Part shown: piece after piece, positions 8,649-17,072 of the stretch
How positions within the stretch are numbered: position 1 is the first letter of the stretch
How the letters are laid out: the number at the start of each line of letters is the position of its first letter
Assembly (NCBI GenBank): GCA_014860745.1
Contig: JACZJC010000031.1
Location: forward strand, 1 to 51,477
Length of the DNA stretch: 51,477 bases
DNA from: Anaerolineales bacterium
Lineage (GTDB): Bacteria; Chloroflexota; Anaerolineae; Anaerolineales; Villigracilaceae
Reading direction: 5' to 3'
The notes under the pieces: generated by a model
What the model was told of the DNA's origin: nothing
What the model saw: only the letters and a program-made list of their open reading frames with translations
Database searches by the model: none
Made by a program: the position numbers and the translations under genes

Positions 8649-9791
8649 TTAATCTGTCAATGCAACCGCCTCGAGGCTGGTGCTGTTTGCAAGGATGGCG
8701 ATTCCCAAGCCTTCCTGCGGATACAGACGCATGATGGTGGCGAAGCCGGGTCCGCCGCCAATGTGTTGGATGTAGGGACGCTCCCCCAGGTGATACTCCG
8801 CCCACCCCAGCGGACGTTCGCCGGGTAATTCGCCCGTTGACTGCATGGCGGCTTGCGAATCCAGGGATAATAACATTTCACCTGTCAGCAACGATTTCAT
8901 CAACAAGCCGACGTCGTGAGTTGATCCGATCAGTCCGGAAGACGGGGTGACATCCAGATAGGTGCGATTTAGCCAAAGAATTTTCCCTTGTTGTTCCTTG
9001 ACAAGCGGATTCAAATCCAGCAGGAAGGGCAACATGGGTGTAAAGATGTGAGCAATAGGGTGTGAACCATCAGCCTCATGCCTTGCCATGTCCGCTGAAT
9101 AGAGAAAGCCTGTGTTGTTCATACCTGCAGGGGTCAAAATATTTTCGGTAATGTATTCTTCGTAACGTTGTCCCGAAACTGCTTCGATTACCGCGCCGAG
9201 AACCATATAGCCTAAATTGGTATAAGTAAAGTCACTGCCCGGTGCAAAGAGCAGTTGGCTATATTCAGGCAAATACTTTTTCACTTGTTCGGTCTGGTTG
9301 TAGATCTCATCTTCATAATGCACCCAACCAATAATCGCTGGAACCACATCCCGCACGCCGGAGGTGTGATTCAATAACTGCCGAATAGTAATTCCTTGAA
9401 CCGGCTCACCTTTGTATTCCACCTGAAATAGGGGCAGGTGTTTTTCGATGGGGTCGTCAATGCTCAATACACCTTGTTCCTGCAACTGCATGATGGCGAT
9501 TGCAGTCGAGACTTTGGTCATCGACCACCAGTGATAAGTTGTGTCCATGCTGGCAGGAGCCTGTGTCTGTCCATTCGTCACGCCAAAGGAGTTGGCGTAC
9601 ACGACTTCATCATTTTTCACAACAATCACCGAAAGACCCGGCGGAACGTTGCTATGCGTCAATTCGGTCAGATGGGTTTCCACCTCCGATAAACTGGAAA
9701 CGGACTTGGGCGGTTTGGGAGGCTGGACAGCAAGAATTACAGCCGAGAGTACGAATACAAATACTAAAAAAACGATCAGAAATATTTTCAT
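8649..9791 (-). CDS. Serine hydrolase, beta-lactamase class C/PBP4-like, secreted
   Basis: This 380-residue hydrolase has an N-terminal signal/anchor (MKIFLIVFLVFVFVLSAVIL). The nucleophile motif SMTK (in HWWSMTKVSTAIA) sits at about residue 81, the Tyr motif is YTN (in FTYTNLGYM), and the third motif is HIGGGPG. All three elements expected for a class C-type serine hydrolase or esterase are present. The start at 9791 was preferred over an upstream ATG because it opens a proper signal peptide, though no strong ribosome site is visible. The stop TAA at its 3' end is followed in frame by FAGLDW and another stop; the LDW ending is common in the family, so a few residues may have been lost. Confidence 0.85.
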   Translation of the reverse strand: MKIFLIVFLVFVFVLSAVILAVQPPKPPKSVSSLSEVETHLTELTHSNVPPGLSVIVVKNDEVVYANSFGVTNGQTQAPASMDTTYHWWSMTKVSTAIAIMQLQEQGVLSIDDPIEKHLPLFQVEYKGEPVQGITIRQLLNHTSGVRDVVPAIIGWVHYEDEIYNQTEQVKKYLPEYSQLLFAPGSDFTYTNLGYMVLGAVIEAVSGQRYEEYITENILTPAGMNNTGFLYSADMARHEADGSHPIAHIFTPMLPFLLDLNPLVKEQQGKILWLNRTYLDVTPSSGLIGSTHDVGLLMKSLLTGEMLLSLDSQAAMQSTGELPGERPLGWAEYHLGERPYIQHIGGGPGFATIMRLYPQEGLGIAILANSTSLEAVALTD

Positions 9792-9878
9792 GTGTTTATC
9801 CAGACTTTCTTGAAGAGCGCAAACTGCATGTGCCATTCAAATCATTAACCCAACCAGCCGAACGTGCATCTTTCATTT

Positions 9879-10484
9879 CTACTCAAGCCCCTTCAAAAAC
9901 GTCTTAATTGCCACCTGGTCGATTTTCTCAAAATCGGCTTGAAAATCGCGCAAGTTAGTCAGCCTGAGCATGGAAGCGCCGTGAATGAGCGCCCACAGAC
10001 TGTAGGTGATCTCCTCGGCATGGATTCCTTTGGGACGTTTGATGTCTCCTGACTTAATGGCGGCACTGACCGCGTTAAGCACAAGCTTGTACGGTGAATT
10101 TGCTGAAACGGGTTCATCCAATGATTTTCGCTTCGAAGGCAGGGAATTCATCAACTGGAATTTGGATGGATTTGAAACCGCAAAACGGATGTACACCTGC
10201 CCCAGTTGGACGATCCGCTCCAGGGGCGGTAAAGAGGCGGGCACTTCGTTCATCAAAACAAGCATTTGATCACCGATCTGTTCGCTCAATACGAATAAAA
10301 TATCCTCCTTGCTTTTGAAATATTCATACAACGCGGCTGGGCTGTAATCTGCCTGGCGTGCGACTTCGCGCAGGGATAGGTTTTCATAGCCATTTTCCAC
10401 AATCAATTTTGCGGCAACATCCAAAATGACTTGCTGGCTTTTCTCGTGTCTCTTTTGGCGGGGGGATTGTGTCATCGCTTCCAT
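9879..10484 (-). CDS. TetR/AcrR-family transcriptional regulator
   Basis: This is a 201-residue repressor-like protein. The N-terminal DNA-binding domain includes ILDVAAKLIVENGYENLSLR then EVARQADYSPAALYEYFKSK, which is a typical TetR helix-turn-helix. The C-terminal ligand domain is variable, ending FLKGLE. A perfect 15-bp palindrome lies 15 nt upstream of its start and probably serves for autoregulation. A second ATG, three codons in (MTQSPRQ, 10475), has a better spaced GGAAG. The downstream serine hydrolase and DUF6790 genes are plausible targets. Confidence 0.9.
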   Translation of the reverse strand: MEAMTQSPRQKRHEKSQQVILDVAAKLIVENGYENLSLREVARQADYSPAALYEYFKSKEDILFVLSEQIGDQMLVLMNEVPASLPPLERIVQLGQVYIRFAVSNPSKFQLMNSLPSKRKSLDEPVSANSPYKLVLNAVSAAIKSGDIKRPKGIHAEEITYSLWALIHGASMLRLTNLRDFQADFEKIDQVAIKTFLKGLE

Positions 10485-10498
10485 CTCTTGTTTGATTT

Positions 10499-10513
10499 CC
10501 GAACACTGTTCGG
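10499..10513. promoter_or_regulatory. Palindromic operator for the TetR regulator
   Basis: CCGAACACTGTTCGG is a perfect 7-1-7 palindrome located 15 nt upstream of the TetR start codon. Size and position are typical of TetR-family autoregulatory operators. Confidence 0.6.
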
Positions 10514-10711
10514 TATTTTATGTGGGAAGTCAGCAAAAGTCAAGAGTAGGAGAGGAGAGTTTGCACTTCATCTCTGGTATTTTGAAAAAGTTCAAGGCTG
10601 AATTCACACATGTAAATGGTGACGACTTTTGGGAATAGTCTACGGATAATCAATAACTCCCCTGGGCTGTAAAGAACAATGGTAGATTTATGGTGGTGGC
10701 TCTTTCGCTAA

Positions 10712-10759
10712 AAAATAAGCAGGACGCCCCAGCAAAAGCTGGGGCGTCCTGCTTATTTT
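10712..10759. terminator. Strong, probably bidirectional terminator hairpin
   Basis: A perfect 22-bp inverted repeat (10712-10733 with 10738-10759) has a 4-nt AAAA loop, with A- and T-rich ends on either side, so it could stop transcription in both directions. Confidence 0.7.
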
Positions 10760-10794
10760 CACCATTTGCACTTGTACCTCCCTTGTACTTAGTC

Positions 10795-10866
10795 AAAACC
10801 AGCCTTGCGGTCACCATATACGGTGTTCCATTATGACAACATAGCGAAGGCCAAATTGGGGCGACC
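10795..10866. repeat. Dispersed intergenic repeat, copy 3 (diverged)
   Basis: ACCAGCCTTGCGGTCACCAT followed by GGTGTTCC and GAAGGCCAAATTGGGGCG aligns collinearly with copy 2, with changes often three bases apart. It is the most diverged of the three copies. Confidence 0.45.
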
Positions 10867-11115
10867 AAACCAGTTCTACTATTTCCAAGGAAGCAGTCAC
10901 CACCCTGCTTGGAACGACTTCCTTGACGACAGGGTAGTGACACCAAGGTATCAATCCTACTAAAATTGGATTCGTTGACGTCAAAACTTTCAATTTTCTG
11001 TCTCACAACCGCAATCTAATCTGTCCGGCGGGGTACATATCTGGTATACGGGTATAAATTCAGGCCACAAAATTTTGTGCCCACCAAATAGAGAATAAAA
11101 AGCCAAAAACGAATG

Positions 11116-11139
11116 AACACCCCCACGTATAGGGGTGTT
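11116..11139. terminator. Hairpin upstream of the broken HTH gene
   Basis: AACACCCC (11116-11123) pairs with GGGGTGTT (11132-11139) and is flanked by A-rich and TTCGTTT sequence. It may stop leftward or rightward transcripts. Confidence 0.5.
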
Positions 11140-11177
11140 TTCGTTTAAAACATTCCCGTAAACGATCAAGCCACTTC

Positions 11178-12011
11178 TTGATGTTTATCGACAGACTTTC
11201 CAATCCCAGAACCTACCTGCTTTATACTGATACTATCTATTCATCACTACAGGCAGGTTCTATGCAGAATCATTCAACCGTTTTAGATCAAATCACATGG
11301 GGAATTCATCTCAACTTCGAGGGGCACTTCGCCTCTCCACCAAACTCTCCCTCCTGGCTTACACAACTTCAGCAACAAGATTGGCAGCGGCGAGGGGTTG
11401 TCCTATGGGATGCAGATCATCGCATCGTTGCTCATCTATATGCAGGATATGCGCTTGAACTCCTTGAGCATCTGCAAGACAATAACGCATGGAAGACCAA
11501 AGGCTTGGTGGTTGGTTCACCAGCCTTCCAACTTTCAAGCAATAGTGAAAACATTCCATCAACAAAGGTGGATGGAGAGTTGGTGCTGAAAAACCAAATA
11601 GAACTTAGTGCAGATCAAGCAAAAACTCTTGTTAAATTTCTCTCAGCACAGGAAAGCTTGTTGAAACGTATTTCATCGTATGACAAGGAAGATGCGAAAC
11701 AAGCCCTCAACAAGGTGTATCGGCTAATCGCTGGCTACGGCAGAAAAGTGCGGGAAAGAAAAGGAGACAGAGAACTGATTGAGAACCGGGAACCGAAAGT
11801 CATACCTACCTCAATCCCGCGCGGAAATTATTTTACGGTGTATCAAGCCGCACAGGTTTGCCAAGTCACATCAAAACAGATCAGAGCCTAGATCCGCATA
11901 GGCAAACTTAAAGCATTCAATCTACCAGGATTAGGGATCATCATTGAAGCTGGGAATCTAAACAAATTCTTGGACAGGAGAATTTCGGAGTCCAACTTGT
12001 TATCGCGATGA
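11178..12011 (+). pseudogene. Helix-turn-helix protein with amber codon inside the DNA-binding domain
   Basis: The frame runs 237 codons to TAG at 11889-11891, then continues in the same frame as IRIGKLKAFNLPGLGIII, EAGNLNKFLDRR to a TGA at 12009-12011. The join FTVYQAAQVCQVTSKQIRA, stop, IRIGKL looks like an excisionase-type HTH in which the Trp of a QIRAWIRxGKL-like helix has become TAG. The N-terminal part (RGVVLWDADHRIVAHLYAGY, then ALELLE) looks like a conserved hypothetical family paired with such HTH domains, but I cannot name it. An internal ATG at 11262 is an alternative start. The truncated product lacks the recognition helix, so it is probably inactive. Confidence 0.6.
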
Positions 12012-12194
12012 ATCCTTGTCCATGCAGATACTTTAATGACCCACAAAAGGCCTGTACGTGTGCATCTGCCGTCGTTACCAAATACCAAAAACGCAAAACT
12101 TTCCAGCACCATTGCAGATCTGGCAGGTAACGAAGAGATTTAATCCACACATCTGGCGGAGGTGTTGCAATATCGTCCAAAGTCGATGATGTAA
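11990..12194 (+). pseudogene. ComM/YifB (Mg-chelatase-like ATPase) remnant with internal deletion
   Basis: The plus strand reads LVIAMNPCPCRYFNDPQKAC then TCASAVVTKYQKR, the Cys-rich segment of ComM/YifB proteins. One frame over it continues KLSSTIADLAGNEEI, TAA (12141-12143), STHLAEVLQYRPK and a terminal TAA at 12192. The second part is the extreme C-terminus of the same family. Roughly 90-100 residues that normally lie between the two (ISGPLLDRIDI onward) are missing, and the N-terminal ATPase core is absent. Deletion, frame change and a nonsense codon show clear decay. Its left edge overlaps the end of the broken HTH gene. Confidence 0.75.
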
Positions 12195-12234
12195 CAACCT
12201 CTCCAATTGCATGAAGGTTGTAGAATTTACAAAA

Positions 12235-12266
12235 AAATACGAGAGCCGGGTTCTGCTCCCGTATTT
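12235..12266. terminator. Imperfect terminator-like hairpin
   Basis: AAATACG, a one-base mismatch, GAGC, an 8-nt loop, GCTC, then CGTATTT form an 11-bp stem just after the ComM remnant, with an A-run upstream. Confidence 0.5.
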
Positions 12267-12304
12267 ACAATCACGATGGAATGATATTGTCGATGAAACC
12301 AATC

Positions 12305-12350
12305 TTTTAAACCCCAAGGCATCCGATTAAGGATGCCTTGGGGTTTAAAA
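12305..12350. terminator. Perfect bidirectional terminator hairpin
   Basis: A 20-bp perfect inverted repeat (12305-12324 with 12331-12350) has a GATTAA loop, with T-rich and A-rich outer arms. Confidence 0.75.
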
Positions 12351-12448
12351 ACCATTTCGAGTGTTCGGGCAATCACCTCATTAAGTTGCCCTGTGCAGGA
12401 GTGCTCACAGTAACCAATTACCCATTGAAGCGATTCCTATTGTGCAGC

Positions 12449-12691
12449 TTATAAAAACTTCTCGGTCTCTTGCAAGTGGGCTGGATGTTCCAACACAAAA
12501 CGGATTAAAGTTACCGCTTCCTCAAATTGCCCATGCGATTGAGCAGTCTCTAGACCGGCTAACAGCACCGTGTCGAACTGTCCATCAGATGATGGCAATT
12601 GTGATGGGTCAGAAAATACCAAAGCAGGTGAAAAAGAGGAAACCCGTAACAGTTCGAACTGGAGGAAAAGAGAAGATTTTGTTGAGCTCAC
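12449..12691 (-). CDS. Unrecognised short frame, possible C-terminal TPR fragment
   Basis: The 80-residue frame ends LLAGLETAQSHGQFEEAVTL, then IRFVLEHPAHLQETEKFL. This resembles the last tetratricopeptide-like helices of large LuxR/SARP-type regulators (ALELLxxVLxHPxxxQET). The upstream 45 residues do not match. No ribosome site is visible. It may be a gene fragment in the decayed zone or not coding at all. Confidence 0.2.
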   Translation of the reverse strand: MSSTKSSLFLQFELLRVSSFSPALVFSDPSQLPSSDGQFDTVLLAGLETAQSHGQFEEAVTLIRFVLEHPAHLQETEKFL

Positions 12692-12772
12692 GCTTTCATA
12701 ATTGTATTACGCCAATCTATCACTCATATAGGTCAGGATATAAAATCCTGCAGGATGGTCCGGGTTGAGGTC

Positions 12773-13336
12773 CTACTGGGACAAGCCATTCAGGTAATTG
12801 ATAACTGCATCCAAAACGGCTGTACCGCCGCCGCTGCCGGGAGTTTGCCCGGTCATTCCTTCTGCGGCTTGTTTGGTTGCGCGCTCTTCTGCAGAGAGAC
12901 CCATGCCAGAGCCAGGCTGTCCCCCGCCTGAACCGAGCGTGATCCCATTTTCTGTCGCCCACGTCTGCATATCTGCGAAGGTCAGTTTCATGTCACGAAT
13001 GGCAGTGATCTGTTCAGCGGTCATTGCGCCTTCGATCTGCGAAAGCAAGGCAGATATTTCTTCCTGTGATGCGCCTCCGCTGTTCGATGTACCACGCAGG
13101 GCTTGATAGAGTGGAAGTAACTGTTGCGCCTGTTCAGTTGTGACCGCTTGCGCACTCCCATCCAGTTTCATGGTGCCAATTGCAAGCTGATTGCGAAGCG
13201 GCAGTGCATCTTCGTAATCAGTGGGAATATTTACGCTGGTGTATGTATCACCTGTTACTGGTGTTGTACTATTTGCACCACAGGCTGAGAGTAGAAGAGT
13301 GGAGAGGATCAGGGTGAAGAGCAAGATACGTTTCAT
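12773..13336 (-). CDS. Small lipoprotein linked to the MacAB operon
   Basis: This 187-residue protein has a lipobox (LSTLLLSACGAN, Cys about 19). The rest is Gly/Ser-rich with helical segments (EEISALLSQIEGAMTAEQIT; AIRDMKLTFADMQTWA) and no catalytic motif. It lies 24 nt after the MacB-like permease, so it is probably the last gene of the efflux operon and may act as an extracytoplasmic accessory. I do not recognise a named family. Confidence 0.75.
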   Translation of the reverse strand: MKRILLFTLILSTLLLSACGANSTTPVTGDTYTSVNIPTDYEDALPLRNQLAIGTMKLDGSAQAVTTEQAQQLLPLYQALRGTSNSGGASQEEISALLSQIEGAMTAEQITAIRDMKLTFADMQTWATENGITLGSGGGQPGSGMGLSAEERATKQAAEGMTGQTPGSGGGTAVLDAVINYLNGLSQ

Positions 13337-13360
13337 GTTTTAGTTTCCTTTTGATAATTT

Positions 13361-14572
13361 TTATTCGCGCCGCAGTGCTTCGATGGGATCGAGTTTTGCA
13401 GCTTGGGTTGCAGGGTAATAGCCGAAGAAGATACCCACCACTGCCGCTGCGCCAAAAGCCAGTGGAATGGATCCGGGGACGATCGCGGTCTGCATTCCGC
13501 CGAACATACCGAAGAGATAGGATCCGCCAACCCCAACCCCTACTCCAACCAGCCCGCCCACAAGGCTCAGAATGATGGCTTCGAGAAGGAATTGCAGGAG
13601 TACATCCGATGCCCGTGCCCCGAGTGCCTGACGCAAGCCGATCTCTCGTGTTCGTTCTGTGACCGAGACCAACATGATATTCATGATGCCGATACCGCCC
13701 ACAAACAGGGATACCCCCGCCACCCACGCAAGCAGGTCTCGGAAGGCGGCAGTAGTCGCTTCCTGTGTTGCGATGATGTCCTGTTGGGTTTGCACAGTGA
13801 AATCGGGTTGAGACGGGCTGACATCGTGACGTTCACTCAACAAGGCTGTGATCTGGGTAATGATGCTGGGAATGCTTTCCTGGCTGCTTGCTTTGACATA
13901 GATCGTGCGCACGCGGTCGCCACCGATCGGCATTTCCGACATGAATTTTTGGAAGACAACATTGATGGGAAGGTACACGCGCCCGTCATAATCAATATCG
14001 GAAACCATGCCTTTGGTTTCCATTACTCCTATGACTGTTAATTTCACTGAGCCGACCATGATCGTTTGCCCAAGCGGGCTGACATCGCCAAAAAGGTCTT
14101 TTGCGATCCCCGCGCCTAATACCACCACCTTGGCTTTGCGTTCATCTTCATCGGCTGTAAAGTACGCGCCCGATGCGACCGCATAATCCCTCACATTAGG
14201 GAAGTCGGCAGTCGTGCCAATGACTGCGATCGCATCCAGTGTGACACCATTCCCCTTAACCGGTTGAGGAGCTGGTCCCTGTTCGGCGGAGATGCCATCA
14301 ATCCCAATCACCTGTTCCTCTATGGCATAGGCATCTGCGATCATCATGGTACGGCCGGCACCAGGAATGCCGCGCATCGGTGACACGATGATCAAATTCG
14401 CGCCAAGAGCATTGATCTGCTCTGCTATCGCGGCTTCTGTTCCCGCACTGACGGATAACATCACGATGACCGATGCAACCCCAATAATGACGCCAAGGAT
14501 GGTAAGGAAGGAACGCACCTTATTGAGCATCAGACCTTCCCATGCCGTGCGGAATATCTTTCTGAATTTCAT
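13361..14572 (-). CDS. MacB-type ABC transporter permease (FtsX family)
   Basis: This 403-residue protein has the MacB layout: one N-terminal membrane helix (SFLTILGVIIGVASVIVML, about 21-45), a large extracytoplasmic MacB-PCD domain (about 46-275), and three C-terminal helices with the conserved TERTREIGLRQALGA loop. It is the membrane part of an ATP-driven tripartite-like exporter or mechanotransmission pump for peptides, antibiotics or lipids; the cargo cannot be told from sequence. It overlaps the ATPase gene by 4 nt. Confidence 0.92.
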   Translation of the reverse strand: MKFRKIFRTAWEGLMLNKVRSFLTILGVIIGVASVIVMLSVSAGTEAAIAEQINALGANLIIVSPMRGIPGAGRTMMIADAYAIEEQVIGIDGISAEQGPAPQPVKGNGVTLDAIAVIGTTADFPNVRDYAVASGAYFTADEDERKAKVVVLGAGIAKDLFGDVSPLGQTIMVGSVKLTVIGVMETKGMVSDIDYDGRVYLPINVVFQKFMSEMPIGGDRVRTIYVKASSQESIPSIITQITALLSERHDVSPSQPDFTVQTQQDIIATQEATTAAFRDLLAWVAGVSLFVGGIGIMNIMLVSVTERTREIGLRQALGARASDVLLQFLLEAIILSLVGGLVGVGVGVGGSYLFGMFGGMQTAIVPGSIPLAFGAAAVVGIFFGYYPATQAAKLDPIEALRRE

Positions 14573-15297
14573 AACGACCTCTTGTTCAGGCAGGGATTAT
14601 TTCCGCTACGTCCATCGGAGAGGATCATTCCATCCTTCACGCAGACCACACGCCCGGCATGTTCAGCAATATCCGGTTCATGCGTCACCATCACAATGGT
14701 GGCGCCGTTCCTGTGAAGGTGATGCAGAATTTCCATGATCTCCACGCTGGATCGGGAATCAAGGTTACCGGTCGGTTCATCCGCCAGAATGAGCGGCGGA
14801 TTATTAACCAATGCACGGGCAATCGCCACACGCTGCTGTTGTCCGCCTGAGAGTTGATTGGGATGGTGATGCAGACGATCACCCAACCCAACCGCCTGCA
14901 GAGATGCGATCGCTCGTTTTTCTGTCTCTTCATCGCTGATGTCTTCTTCCATGTTGTAAAGCATAGGCAACATGACATTCGCCAGTGCGCTCAAGCGCGG
15001 AAGCAGGTTGAAGGATTGAAAGATAAAACCAAGCTTTTGATTGCGGACTTCGGCAAGTTCGTTTCTGTTCAATCGGCTGACATCGCGCCCATCGAAGATA
15101 TAGGTTCCCGAGGTTGGACGGTCCAGACAGCCAAGGATATTCATCAAGGTGGATTTTCCTGAACCGGAATGCCCCATGATGGCAATGAATTCGCCTTTAT
15201 CTACAGTGATATCCACTCCAGCAAGAGCATGCACGGTGGCTTCATCCATGCCGTAGACTTTTGTCATTCCTTGAATTTCAATTAATGGCGTGCTCAT
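14569..15297 (-). CDS. MacB/LolD-type ABC transporter ATP-binding protein
   Basis: This 242-residue ATPase contains Walker A (GHSGSGKST, about 42-50), signature [15 protein letters not shown] and Walker [13 protein letters not shown], then the switch His in VTHE. Its close relatives power MacB/LolCDE-like transporters. It lies between the adaptor and permease genes with 4-nt overlaps on both sides, so the three are translationally coupled. Confidence 0.95.
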   Translation of the reverse strand: MSTPLIEIQGMTKVYGMDEATVHALAGVDITVDKGEFIAIMGHSGSGKSTLMNILGCLDRPTSGTYIFDGRDVSRLNRNELAEVRNQKLGFIFQSFNLLPRLSALANVMLPMLYNMEEDISDEETEKRAIASLQAVGLGDRLHHHPNQLSGGQQQRVAIARALVNNPPLILADEPTGNLDSRSSVEIMEILHHLHRNGATIVMVTHEPDIAEHAGRVVCVKDGMILSDGRSGNNPCLNKRSL

Positions 15298-16607
15298 TTC
15301 GTCTCGACGTTCCCTGTGCTAACCACATCGCCAATATTGAGCCCACTCAAAATCTCAGCGTTGGCATAGTCTATCAACCCCACCTGAACGGGAGTGAGAA
15401 TCAAAGTGCCATCAACACCTACAAGAAATACTGCATATTGACCGGGTTCCAATTCACGTAAGGCTTGTTTGGGGAGCAGCAGCGTGTCCTTTGATTCAGC
15501 CGCAATCACTTCCGCTTCAAGATTCATCCCCGGCAAAATAGCCAACCCTGAATCAACAGGCAGAGCCACCCATGCAGAAACCACCGGCGAACCATCCACA
15601 CTTTGCAAGGCAGGCTCAACCAAAATCACTTCCCCAACAACAGAAGTATCTGGATAAGCATCAAAGGTGATCGTGACGAGTTTACCTTTGGCGATTTTAT
15701 CCAAATCAGATTCATCCAGATAAATATGAGCGAACAGTTCATCCGTCTTTGCGATCGTGATCACAGGCGTTGTGTTTACGGTCTGCCCGGTTACTACCTT
15801 CAACTCGGTCACAGTTCCATTGAAAGGGGCGGTCAGGCGGGTATTTTCTACGGCAAGCCGGGCTTGCTCCAGTTTGGCAGTCTGCGGACCAAGTACAGCT
15901 AACGGAGAAGTAAAAGATGAGGGGTCAGTTAGAACAACTTCGAGCGCGGTTTGAGCGTCGAGCAATTTGACCTTCGCAGCCTCACGATTTGCCAGCACAA
16001 GGCTCATATCCAGTTCAGATATATCTGTGCGTAGACTCAGGAGGTAATCACGGCGCGAACGAGCGTCATCCACACGATTCTGTGCCTCGTCTCTTTGACT
16101 TTGGGTTGCTGCTGCATCGAAAGCATTAAGCGCCGCCTCGGCATCTTCCAATTGCGATTCCCAGTACCAGGCTTCATCGCCGATCACATAAGCATAGGCG
16201 TTGGTCGCATTATCCAATTCAGCCTGTGCATCAGCAAGAGCAAACCTTGCATTTGCGACCCCGGCTTTACTAAACAGCGCTTGAAAATCTGCTTCCGCTT
16301 GAATGTTCTCTTCCAAACGCGCCAGCACCTCGTCGGAAACGACCTGGTCGCCAAGTTGGATATTCAATTCATACAACACGCCTGCAGAACGGAAGGCAAG
16401 ATCAACCTGTGCGGCAGGTTCAACCACACCTGCACCACTGGCTGTGATGACCATGTCGCCCTTGCGAACTTTGGCAGTCTGTACAGTGGGTGTTCCATCC
16501 TCTGCCGCGCTGGCGGAATTTCGGGAATATAAAACCGCACCGGTAATAACCGCCACAAGGACGATTACAGTCACGATTAGATTAAAGCGACTTTTGAAAT
16601 ATTTCAC
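15294..16607 (-). CDS. MacA/HlyD-type periplasmic adaptor
   Basis: This 437-residue protein has an N-terminal membrane anchor (FNLIVTVIVLVAVITGAVLY), a biotinyl-lipoyl-like segment (GDMVITASGAGVVEPAAQVD), a long alpha-helical hairpin (about 110-225, rich in A, E and Q) and beta-barrel regions (LTAPFNGTVTELKVVTGQTV). It is the adaptor of the MacAB-like exporter. Translation starts at GTG (16607), preceded by AAGGAG. A 6-bp hairpin and an AT-rich palindrome lie just upstream. Confidence 0.92.
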   Translation of the reverse strand: MKYFKSRFNLIVTVIVLVAVITGAVLYSRNSASAAEDGTPTVQTAKVRKGDMVITASGAGVVEPAAQVDLAFRSAGVLYELNIQLGDQVVSDEVLARLEENIQAEADFQALFSKAGVANARFALADAQAELDNATNAYAYVIGDEAWYWESQLEDAEAALNAFDAAATQSQRDEAQNRVDDARSRRDYLLSLRTDISELDMSLVLANREAAKVKLLDAQTALEVVLTDPSSFTSPLAVLGPQTAKLEQARLAVENTRLTAPFNGTVTELKVVTGQTVNTTPVITIAKTDELFAHIYLDESDLDKIAKGKLVTITFDAYPDTSVVGEVILVEPALQSVDGSPVVSAWVALPVDSGLAILPGMNLEAEVIAAESKDTLLLPKQALRELEPGQYAVFLVGVDGTLILTPVQVGLIDYANAEILSGLNIGDVVSTGNVETK

Positions 16608-16623
16608 GTGTGTGCTCCTTGAA

Positions 16624-16641
16624 CTTGCCTAGTTTGGCAAG
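16624..16641. promoter_or_regulatory. Small hairpin in the macA-like leader
   Basis: CTTGCC (16624-16629) pairs with GGCAAG (16636-16641) around a 6-nt loop, 17 nt upstream of the GTG start. It could be an operator or a leader hairpin. Confidence 0.35.
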
Positions 16642-16672
16642 ATAATAAACTTCCCCCGTAAAGAATAATTGT

Positions 16673-16687
16673 CTTTAATGTAAAGAA
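16673..16687. promoter_or_regulatory. AT-rich palindrome upstream of the efflux operon
   Basis: TCTTTA-ATG-TAAAGA is a perfect 6-3-6 palindrome. GTAAAGAAT also occurs twice (16659 and 16681), 22 nt apart, so a dimeric regulator could bind here. Confidence 0.35.
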
Positions 16688-16699
16688 TTTGTGAAGAAA

Positions 16700-17059
16700 T
16701 TACCTAGTTCGACCTTGAAAGAATATAAGCCCCAGGATCACGATCCAAACTACCAGTCGAAAGATCATGGCGGCAATGCTTTGGACTGCAACTTGATCGC
16801 GAAAAACAGTCAGCAGGAGTAGAAGCACAAGCGTGTGGATGCCAAGCGTTGCGATCGAAGCCGCCAACGCGTAACGATGGTTGACCCAGAGAAGAATGGC
16901 GGGAATGAGAGCGAGCAATCCCATCACAAAGTTGTAGACAGGCAGCCACGAAAGGACGGAATACCCGGGGTTCCAGCCTTGCATGGCTTTTCCACCTGCA
17001 ACAATGGACATGATGCCGACAAGGAATGCGAGAATGGATGCAATTCTATATAACGTCAT
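16700..17059 (-). CDS. Four-helix membrane protein, paralogue A
   Basis: This 119-residue protein starts at MTLYRIASILAFLVGIMSI. It has four hydrophobic helices, with SWLPVYNFVMGLLALIPAIL in the second. It aligns along its whole length with the next gene upstream (shared patterns ILAFxxGxMxxxAGG; WLPVYN; ATxGxHTLVxLxL; RxxVWIxIL), so the two are a tandem duplication. The function is unknown; the neighbouring genes suggest a membrane or respiratory role. Confidence 0.75.
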   Translation of the reverse strand: MTLYRIASILAFLVGIMSIVAGGKAMQGWNPGYSVLSWLPVYNFVMGLLALIPAILLWVNHRYALAASIATLGIHTLVLLLLLTVFRDQVAVQSIAAMIFRLVVWIVILGLIFFQGRTR

Positions 17060-17072
17060 GATTGTTATCCCA

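Larger units (their letters stand above)
10514..11177. other. Intergenic stretch between the TetR gene and the broken HTH gene
   Basis: No gene is supported here. It holds a strong perfect hairpin (10712-10759), dispersed repeat copy 3 (about 10795-10866) and a second hairpin (11116-11139). A 118-codon minus-strand frame spans the repeat and the hairpin, so it is probably spurious. Confidence 0.5.

Noticed and set aside
10650-11006. 118-codon frame on the minus strand
   Set aside because: It runs through a perfect terminator hairpin and a dispersed repeat, so it is probably not translated.
12442-12768. 108-codon plus-strand frame opposite the TPR-like fragment
   Set aside because: Lys/Arg-rich with no recognisable family; the opposite strand shows a better protein-like pattern, though that is weak too.
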